Shown here: in pieces, positions 51,878 through 64,000 of the stretch
How positions within the stretch are numbered: the first letter of the stretch is position 1
Layout: each line of letters starts with the position of its first letter
NCBI GenBank assembly: GCA_018350325.1
Contig: JAEVLN010000004.1
Coordinates: 2,356,001 to 2,420,000 of the forward strand
Length of the DNA stretch: 64,000 nucleotides
DNA from: Globodera rostochiensis
Lineage: Eukaryota; Nematoda; Chromadorea; Rhabditida; Heteroderidae
Reading direction: 5' to 3'
Made by a program: the position numbers and the translations under genes
Notes under the pieces: generated by a model
What the model saw: the letters and a program-made list of their open reading frames with translations, nothing else
Database searches by the model: none
What the model was told of the DNA's origin: nothing

Positions 51878-54547
51878 TCATCTGACGATGGACTGCACGA
51901 GATGCCCTCCTTCTCTTCCGCTTCTGCTCGACGTCGGCGTGCTCGGCCACTGCTGTTTCGACTTCAACTCCTCGTCTCCGTTCAAATTCGCCGGACCATC
52001 ATACATCTCAGTCCAATAGGCCTGAAAAGGTATTATAGACGGGTGTTAAATGTATAATTTAACCGATCCTTAATTGAGATTTGTTTCAACAAATTAGTGA
52101 AAGTCTATTTTAGTATTTAGTTCGAGGACGAACATCTCCAGAACCATTTTTTCCGCTTTTGTTTTGTCACAATCAAATAATTGATAAAATCGATGAACGT
52201 ACACGGTCGAGGTTGAGGAGAGCTTGTAGAATTTGGATTTGTCTGCTCGCCTCCATAAAGTAGGCGGTCGCTTGCTGTTGTTGCTTGTCCTGCAGAGTGA
52301 GCAGCTTTGAGGTGGTCCCCACAACGGTTGGGCCAAGCACTTTGGCCAGATTCTCCAGCGGCATCTGTGATCGTATTTTCAGTCAAAAATATATTTTTCA
52401 ATAAGAAAATTTCCATAAATCACAAATTAAATAGTAAAAATTTCCCCAACAACGCCTAACGTCACATTAAAGAACCTTAATTGTTGTCCTAAATATTCAC
52501 CTGATTTTCGTTGGAATGCATCGCCACCTTTTGCCAATGAGCACAGAGAAAAGCCAACTTAAAACGGCGAAATGTTGAACAAAAAATATTCAAAAAGCTG
52601 CCAAAATTGCCCACCGTATCCCGGTTTGGCTCCGGCAACTCCTCAATGGACGTCTTCAGCTGGACTTCATTTCCTTCTGCAGCGGCCTTCAGAAACTCTT
52701 TGTAGGAAGAGAAAGGAATAAGCGGCTCCTGACAAATGGGGGAAAATAAAGCCATTATGAAGAAGCGGCGCTTTTTTTTGTCATCACTACCCGCAAATCC
52801 CGCAGGAACTTCTTGATGAAGCCGGTGATCGTCTCCGGGTCAATTTGGTCCAGTTTTGGCACGTATTTCGAATTAAACTGTTCCTTGAGCTTTTTCACCT
52901 CAGAGTCGCAACTGAAATTATGAAAGAATTTATAAGTTTAGAACCTTTTCAAATTATGCAAAAGCTTTTGCTTCACGTCGCATCACCACACATACCCAGG
53001 CACCCGGTAAAGTCCAACAGTGCCGATGAAGCCTTGTTCAAGCGCAAAGACACAACGAATGATCTGTCCTGGGATTCTGGGCGGCAGCACTGGGGCCAAA
53101 TCACCCAGTGTGGGCCGCTGCCGACTGTGGCATCGTTGTGGTGTTGGCACAATTGATACACATGGCATCGGTGCATGATTACGGCAGTAATCATGGAGTT
53201 GCAGCTTGCAGTCTTAAAAAAAACTCAAACTAGAATCCCTCCTCTCGCCTTCATTTCTCAGAACGTCATAGGGGTTAATTTTGGCACAAAAAAAGTCTAA
53301 GAATAAATGTTCACGCATTAGCTGTTTCATGACCACTTGCTCGCAATTAGTCAAAACCCACCGTTGCAACGGAAGCCCTTCATGCCAAGTCCGCGTGCGC
53401 ACACACTGCAGTAGGAAAAGGCAGCGCTGAACAGATTGCTGATCGGCACGTAATTGTGCATGCACTGGTTGACCGGTCTTCCTTTTGTCCAGCCACGTCC
53501 CAAACATGCGCGTGGACTAAAGCGCCTGAAATACGGGGGATCTGAGTTTCAGTCCATGTCCTAAATAGGCATTTCGTACATGTCCACAATGCTAATGTGC
53601 TTTGCCGACAACGGCGCCTTGATTTGATGTTGTTGCTGTGCACCCACCGGCGGCTCGTACACATTTGACTCGGACATGGAACGGTTCATCGCACGTCGGC
53701 CCAGCACCAACTTTGACGGACGACTTCTCTTAAAAACTTTTCTTAGCCATAAAATAATCAGGCGAACCTGTCTTTGCTGGTCTCCTTCGGACTCTGTGCA
53801 CTCGTCGTCCTGCTGCTGCTCTTCGTTGATTCGCTCAGCAATGTGCCGTGAACGCTTTGACGGGCCCGCAACCGAGGACATCATCGTTGGCGAGCTCGAC
53901 CGACGCTTTCCCTTCTGAGTTGACCTAAAACAAAAAGGAATAAGCATATGTAATAAATAACGTTTCTAACAATAACCTATCATAACGGCGACTAGTCTCC
54001 GAACGGATTCGTTGATCAACGCATTGCAGCCCAACAGCACTCTAAATTTTTACATTTCAAATTTTGTAAAATTGAATTAATGAAGAACCTGCAGTTCATT
54101 GTTTGCGGCTTGAAAAACGCGCTGGTGTTCTTGCAATTCAGTTCTCAATGAGTCAATTTTTGAACTTTTGGCAGCTAAATCTGCCCGAAGTTGACGAATC
54201 GTCTCATTGCTTTGATCCAAAGCGGTCTCATATTTCCTGAAATTGAAAACCAAAAAATATTAAAATAGTTCCTGATTTAAGATTACTCATTTTGGCGCTT
54301 CAACCGACTGATCTGATCGAGTAAGTTGCCATTTTCCTGGACTGAAATGTTCCGACGTCGCTGCGTTTGTTCCAGCAGATCGAAGAGTTGGACGACCGCT
54401 GAAAGTAAAGTATTTTACGATAACTGGTTGGAAAAAGGAAAAACCTTCCGGATCGTAGACCTCTGCACTTCGTTGTTGATGAATTCTGGTCCACAATTCT
54501 AACACGCTCAGTGTATCAGAGTGCAATTTTTGTTCATTTCCATTCAT
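51878..54547 (-). CDS. cyk-4: CYK-4 / MgcRacGAP (RACGAP1) centralspindlin subunit
   Basis: The start at 54547 opens MNGNEQKLHSDTLSVLELWT. A coiled coil follows (LLDQISRLKRQNEKYETALD, ETIRQLRADLAAKSSKIDSL), then a basic Ser-rich linker with RRAMNRSMSESNVYEPP. The C1 zinc finger reads HNYVPISNLFSAAFSYCSVC and continues MKGFRCN, then HDYC. The RhoGAP domain reads IGTVGLYRVPGCDSEVKKL, with the arginine finger present, then TGFIKKFLRDLREPLIPFSS, ELPEPNRDTLAFLCAHWQKV and MPLENLAKVLGPTVVG. With kinesin-6 it forms centralspindlin, which bundles midzone microtubules and controls Rho at cytokinesis. Domain order matches C. elegans CYK-4. The tail after AYWTEMYDGPANLNGDEE ends at 51878 in the chosen frame; another frame there is also open. 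Confidence 0.92.
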
Positions 54548-55156
54548 CGTTCCCTTTATTTTAGCTAAAAATTGGCATTGATTTTAAATTTTGCAGACTT
54601 TCAGAGAGGAAAAAAAAGAATGAAGAGAATCGGCAAATGGAGAACCCCGTGTTCTTTTCTGTTTAGGATTAGAGGACAGAATTGATGCACACATTGCGCG
54701 GCGTCGCTTGCCTTTTCTTCCCTTTTCCCTTCCATTGCTCTTTTCTTCCTCTCATCCCCCCCCCCCGTCCCCCGCCTCCGAATTCCAATCAATCACTCCA
54801 AAGGGTTACGAGGTTATGAGGGCGAAGGGGGGAGATGGTTAGGAAAGGGGAATAAGACAAGTGCGGATGAGTGGCGGGTGGGTGGTCCACCAACGGCCCC
54901 TTAGCTCAACTAAATTAAATCAAAATTTGCGCGCTATTTGTGAGATTTCGCCAAATAACTTTGGCGTAGTGTATTTTTTGATAAGATTGGAGCGTTTCCG
55001 CTTACAAATTAGCCTAATTGTAGGCCTCACTATCAGCGTGGCCTAGCGATTGTGCTGGGATTCGGACGAGTTCGCTTCGTACCGGTTGATAGTGAAGTGA
55101 TAGAATTCAAATTTGCATGTTTCAGAGTTAAGATTTCCTTTTCACTTTCGTCAAAT
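54548..55156. other. Head-to-head region, cyk-4 and FKBP gene
   Basis: A C-rich stretch with a long C run lies near 54756-54775. The part next to the FKBP start is AT-rich. No gene or clear TATA element was seen. Confidence 0.4.
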
Positions 55157-57392
55157 ATGGGAGCAGATTCGGATGCTGAGACGAAGCCCGTTGATGTGAC
55201 TAAGGCCATGGATGGAGGAGTGCTAAAGACGCTGTTAAAAGCGGGCGAGAACTTCGGTGTTCACCCGGCCAAGGGCGATTTCTGCTATGTTCATTACGAG
55301 GGCATCATCAAAGAAAGTGGAAAAGTTGGTTGACGAATTTACCCTTAAAATTAATTTTAATTGTTGACTTCAAATTCCAAGGTGTTCGACTCAAGCCGTG
55401 GACGGGAGATTCCATTTTTCTTCTCGCTTGGTCGGGGACAGGTTAGAAGATCAAATTTCTTTCATTTTTGACTAAATAAAAATGCAAAACGATTCCTTTA
55501 AGGTCATCAAAGGCTGGGACTTGGGAGTGGCGACAATGTGTCGCGGTGAAATCGCTCGGCTGGAATGTCGACCTGAGTACGCTTATGGCGAGGTGAAACA
55601 TAAAAGATGAAAAGATTTTAAAAATAATTTAAAATTGTTAAAAATGACAAAAAGAAACCGAATTTTACAACAAATCTTCCATTAAACTCCTGTAAAATAG
55701 AGCGTATTTACCTATTTTTATTCACTTTAGACTGGCCATCCGCCTAAAATCCCTGGCAACTCAACTCTCATTTTTGAGGTTTATTTTTACACATTTATTT
55801 ATGACGGATTATGTTTTTTTTTGTTTATTGTGAAGTACAAAATGAATTCGGCTTATTTTCAGATTGAATTGTTGCGATGGGAAGGCGAAGATCTGAGCCC
55901 GGACCGGGACGGCACCATCATAAAGTCAATTGTTGTCCCTGGCAAGAAATTCAAAACGCCCACAGAACACGCGGGCATCAAAGTGCACGCTGTTGGCACG
56001 TCGTTAGACGGGCGCATTTTTTACGATGCCCAACTGGAATATGTGCTGGGTGAAGGCGCTGAACATGCCTTACCGGACGGAGTGGACATGTGAGATTTAA
56101 GCTAATAGTAAAATTAGCAATCATTTTTTGTAAAAATTAATTAATCTAACCGATTACGAAAAAATTCCAAATTAAAGAATAAAACTATTCTTATTTGGTA
56201 ATGTTTTAGAGTTTTTTTTATTATGAATTTGCAGGGCTTTAAAGCACATGAATCGGGGTGAGAAGAGTCATGTCACTCTGAAGGGCAAATTTGGCTACGG
56301 AAAATGTCCGCCACCCGAGCTCGGCCTGGGCGTTTATGAAGAAATTGTCTTCACGCTTTTCCTTAAGGATTATGAAAAAGTAAAAAGTGACTTTTGACGG
56401 TCAAAGAATAAACATCGTAGGTTGGAAATTGTTACCATTTTTGAGACTTAGAGAATTTTAAAATGTGAACAAAATTCTTTTTTGACGACTAATCAATCGC
56501 TTACAATTACAATTAGATCAAGGCCAATTGGGAGCTAACCGATGAGGAAAGATTGGATCGTGCCAATTTCTACAAAGACAAGGGCACCGACTTTTTTCGT
56601 CAGCAAAAGTTCTCATTGGCACTGAGCAAATACGAGGCGGTCAGCCATTTGATGGAATTTGCAAAGCCGACAAAGGCACCTGGCGAAGGTGGGGGGCAAA
56701 ATTGAGGGTGAAATTTGGTCTAAATAAAATTAATGTTTTTTAGGCGGAGACGAATTGGCACTGAAATTCGAACAAATGTTCATCGCCGCGCAGGTTTGGT
56801 TTTGGTGGACGACGGCTCGACAATCTGTTCGGGATGATTGGAATTCCCTTCCCCCCCCCCATCGAATTGAATTTTTCTATTCAAAAATACCAATTTAGTT
56901 GAACAGTGCGTTGGCATATTTGCGTATGGGTGAGACGATCGACGCAATAAAACATTGTGACAAAGTGTTGGAAAAACAGCCGGACAACGTGAAGGCAATC
57001 TACCGCAAGGCTCAGGTTAGCTTTGTTAGCTTTTGGCCCACTTTTTGGAACATTTTTAGAATTGCTTTTATTCGTTATTTTTACATAGAATTTCTTCCAA
57101 CTTTTTGCACAATGATGGGACCTTGATGTTGCCAAATTTGTAGGCGTTCCAGCAACGCAAAGACTTTGAGGAGGCGATCGCCACTTTCCAACGCGTCGTC
57201 GAGCTGGAACCGGACAGCAAAGCGGCACAGCAGGCAATTTTGGACTGTCGTAGAGAGATGGTGGCAGTGTTGGAGGTCCAGCGCAAGAAGTTCAAAGGGA
57301 TGTTCGACCGGCTGACCACCGACAAAAATGGTGGCACCACCGGCGGCACGGCAACGGAGGGGCGAATCGTGGACGGCACTGCTGCTGTATAG
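55157..57392 (+). CDS. fkb-6: FKBP4/5-type immunophilin with two FKBP domains and TPR repeats (FKB-6)
   Basis: The start at 55157 opens [20 protein letters not shown]. The first FKBP domain reads [20 protein letters not shown], then [40 protein letters not shown] and [15 protein letters not shown]. The second, more divergent one spans [17 protein letters not shown] to [24 protein letters not shown] region follows ([60 protein letters not shown]). The tail is Lys-rich then Gly/Thr-rich. Such proteins are peptidyl-prolyl isomerases and Hsp90 co-chaperones; the TPR groove binds the Hsp90 tail. C. elegans FKB-6 has the same order and works with DAF-21/Hsp90. The chain is complete and of normal length. 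Confidence 0.94.
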
Positions 57393-57656
57393 AACTGAAA
57401 GTGCTCTTGGCCATTACAAAAGAGTTGTTGGTCGACGGTGATGTAATTTTGGTAATTCGTTCGATCTATTTATTTTTAGTGTGCCTAGACATATTTTCTA
57501 GTCATTATCTTTGTGCTTGTAATTCACATATCATTCATTATGTGTTCATAATTATAATTTTTTATTTATTTTTTAATATGAGTTAATGGAACGGAGAAAC
57601 CTTTTTATTACACATACAACAATATTTGGACCCAAATTTACGGTTAAAAGATTTAA

Positions 57657-59888
57657 ATGCTGACAGTCGACTCGAACGATCTGCGCGAATTGTTGACCTT
57701 TGTCCACACGCATGGCCATCTGTACGAAACGCTGAATGTCGAATTCTTTTCTGCACGAATCTACGACCAAATTGACGCTGAGGTGTTTGGATTAATTGAA
57801 TCCCTCCAACTCCTTTCTTAAGTGGCTCCGGTTCATGTGCCGTCTGGACGATGCCCAGTTGAACACGTTGGCCATCGACTTCGAGCAGTATTCGGTGTTG
57901 TTCAAAGCTCCTGAATTTTTCTAAACAAAATTCAAATAACCATCCATCTTAACAGGAATGTCCGCCATCGCTGCAACACTTTTTTGCTTCCGCTCGGCGT
58001 CTTTCCTTGCTGCACAAATATTGTGCCCCCCGGCAATCTGGCTACAACAGCAGCACAGCATCATCAACACCAATGTTTCAGTTGCTCAATTTTTTGGGGT
58101 TAAGCCCCACCACCATTCAGTCAGCAACCAGCACAAACAATGCCAATGCGTAAAGTGAAAAGGAAGAAAGCGCACGAATTGAGTGCGTTCAGTGAACTTT
58201 TGCTGGCCGAATGTGCCCCGCTTGGCGTTGACAGAGTGGTGGACATCGGCTGTGGATTGGTTGGTTAGCTTCTCGCTCTGACTGATTTTTTTGTTCGTTT
58301 AATATCCCCCCAAATTAGGGTCATTTGGGACGGATTCTGCGACGAAACAACGAAGAAGGCGTCCGCCATCGTCAACAGCAACAAGGACAGCAGCATCAAC
58401 AGCAACAAGGACATCATCAACAGCAACAAGGACATCATCAACAGCAACAAGGACATCAGCAACAAGGACAGCACCAACAACAGCAGCAGCAGCAACAACA
58501 ATTTGAAGGCACTGGCCTTCGACTGGACTATGTGGGCATTGAGGCCGATCCGGCGCTTTGCCATTCGGCACTCAAAATTGACGGTCGGCGAATTATTGTG
58601 GCATTTGACCTGAACTGAAGAACGCTTGGCATTGCCGAATTCTGTCCCCTCTTTTTATGACAGTGCCATGTTTAGGGTGCCCAAACGATGTCCAAATGAA
58701 AAACATTGTCTTCTCTTCCGACACTTCCAAACAATGCCATAAAATACTCACCCTTCCGGTTGGTTTACTTTTATTCTACAATACCATTAATCGTCTAGCT
58801 AACATATACTTATAGAGAGAATGTTCTCTCAGTTTGGTTTTTGATCGATCGAAAAAATGGATATGATCTATAGTCGGAGTACATCAGCTGCTGCTGCTGT
58901 AGCAACCAGTAAATGCTATTTGTCCTAGGACCGACGGACTGCGCTTGTCTCCTTGCACGGGTGTGGTGAGTTGCAGCGGCAGATACTGCTCGAATTCGTT
59001 TCAATATGCAAACAACAGCAGCAGCAGACGCACAACCGTGAGCAGCAGCAACTGTGCCCTCTGTTGGTGACAGTCGGCTGCTGTTATCACAAGCTGAAGA
59101 ATTGGACCGATTCGAGTGGGCTAATAATGCACTGAACGGCTCGGCTGATCTGATCAAATTTGACATCATTCTTAAGCCATCGATCGGTGGATGCTCAGTC
59201 GTCAAATGCGCGACCACTTTTTATGTGTGTACGGCCACAACAACTTTCCCATCCCTGGCCTTCGGCTGGCGTGCCAAGCAAAGTTGGTCCGTTGGATGGC
59301 ATTTACGGAGCAAGAGCACTTTGCGCATCGTCAGGCCTTTGCAAATCGGGCATTTGTTGAATGTATGAGACTTGACCACAAAAATGCAATTGGTCTGTGC
59401 TTGAAAAAGCCTTTTTTGGTGATATGTTTGTTTTTTGTGATTTTAAAGAATTCACTGAGCACGATGACCTCCTCCGCAATGAGCGCGGACCGCCGCGAAG
59501 GCTCAACAAATGCATCACCGGTGAGGACGGGTTCAGGGCCGAACTGCTCAGCCGAAGCGCCGTTTTGGAGGAGGAGGAGCGGGAACAATTTGAGCAAAAG
59601 TTGGACGAAATAATGGAGGAACATCGCGCGGCCGTCCGCTTCATTGAGCCGTTCACTGTCCGTCCGTTTCAGAATGAATGCATTTGTCCATGTTTTATAC
59701 CCAATTACTTAGTAATTGCCCCACAGACGCTGCAATTTGCTCTCCAGTGCCCGCTCGAGTCTGTGGTGCTGCTGGACCGACTGCTTTTCCTGCACGAGAA
59801 CAGAATCGACGCTGAACTGGTCGAACTCTTTGATCCGTCAATTTCTCCACGAAACATTGCCATTGTTGCTAGAGTTGTTACTAGTTAG
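57657..59888 (+). CDS. METTL25: METTL25/METTL25B-type putative methyltransferase with poly-Q insertion
   Basis: The start at 57657 opens MLTVDSNDLRELLTFVHTHG. Exons continue with ECPPSLQHFFASARRLSLLH, then KRKKAHELSAFSELLLAECA. The SAM-binding motif is VVDIGCGLGHLGRILRRNNE. The family signatures follow: TALVSLHGCGELQRQILLEF, LCPLLVTVGCCYHKL (the CCYHKL motif), NNFPIPGLRLACQAKLVRWM, and the end CPLESVVLLDRLLFLHENRI, FDPSISPRNIAIVARVV. All match METTL25/RRNAD1-type proteins, whose substrate is little known. Directly after the SAM motif lies an in-frame Q/H/G repeat of about 45 residues (58372-58503). It precedes LDYVGIEADPALC, the next Rossmann strand. The junctions around 59110-59190 and 59370-59450 were not fully resolved. 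Confidence 0.8.
58372..58503 (+). repeat. CAG/CAA-rich coding repeat in the METTL25-like gene
   Basis: Units of 18-21 bp, such as CAACAGCAACAAGGACATCA, repeat several times and end in a near-pure CAG/CAA stretch. They encode QQQQGHH-type units, so the tract interrupts the Rossmann fold in frame. Confidence 0.9.
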
Positions 59889-60148
59889 AACGAAAATTTT
59901 GTCAAAAAAATGTCTGTTACAGCTAGCATAAGTCGTCTGATAATTTAATTTGATAATTGTTTTTCTGTTATTATTTTTATTGGAATAAAAAAACGGGTTT
60001 ATTTTGTTGCTTATTGTGTTCAGAAATGGTTGAACATAGGGAGAACATGCACACCTTTTACACATTGGCTACGCCATTAGCATTTTTGTTTATCCAAAAT
60101 GAATTGCGGCTTTAATCAATCCATTTTTTATGCACTCATTGACAAACG
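59889..60148. other. Tail-to-tail 3' region, METTL25-like and NHR
   Basis: AT-rich, with an AATAAA at about 59983 suited to the plus-strand gene. No gene was seen. Confidence 0.4.

Positions 60149-64000
<3,852 letters not shown>

Overview
The window is nuclear DNA of a nematode, most likely a plant-parasitic tylenchid of the cyst-nematode type. That placement is inference. It rests on genes split into many short exons by introns often of 37-70 bp, on an innexin, on CYK-4 and FKB-6 type orthologues, on ShKT-domain and CC/Q-rich secreted proteins, and on several GC-AG introns, which are known to be common in cyst nematodes. Gene models were built by hand from splice signals, reading phase and family similarity. 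Several close to an exact multiple of three over many exons (DSL ligand 660 aa, innexin 482, ALKBH8 644, TRAPPC1 141, TXNDC15 320, matrix protein 1,667).

Left part (1-23 kb): a Notch DSL-type ligand (+), a divergent SKP1-like protein (-), RAB5IF/RCAF1 (-), an innexin (+), a complete three-domain ALKBH8 (-) head-to-head with TRAPPC1 (+), an SSU-2/SSUH2 protein (+) and TXNDC15 (+). A minus-strand run follows: eIF1A, then UBXN6, then a probable NOPCHAP1, close enough together to be an operon candidate.

Middle (23-38 kb): the large coiled-coil nuclear-basket protein TPR (+), a REEP5/YOP1 membrane-shaping protein with an internal 42-bp tandem expansion (-), a small Lys/His-rich repeat protein with a clear TATA box (+), an SH2-tyrosine kinase that has lost its catalytic aspartate (-), and a 98-residue single-pass membrane protein in four exons (+).

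Right part (38-64 kb): an accessory-looking block with a 1,667-residue secreted mucin-like matrix protein ending in CC/QQQQ modules (+) and a Gly/Tyr-rich ShKT protein (-). Then come conserved genes: CYK-4/RACGAP1 (-), FKBP with TPR repeats (+), a METTL25-type methyltransferase with a poly-Q insertion (+), and a nuclear hormone receptor (-) that runs off the right edge and carries a pure (CAG)53 tract.

Mobile DNA is represented by tiny foldback MITEs built from TCTCGAG-like sequence. Three have perfect 8-bp target duplications, which points to hAT-type transposition. Tandem repeats, intronic TGATCA palindromes and many G/C homopolymers are the other conspicuous textures. No rRNA, tRNA or CRISPR was supported.
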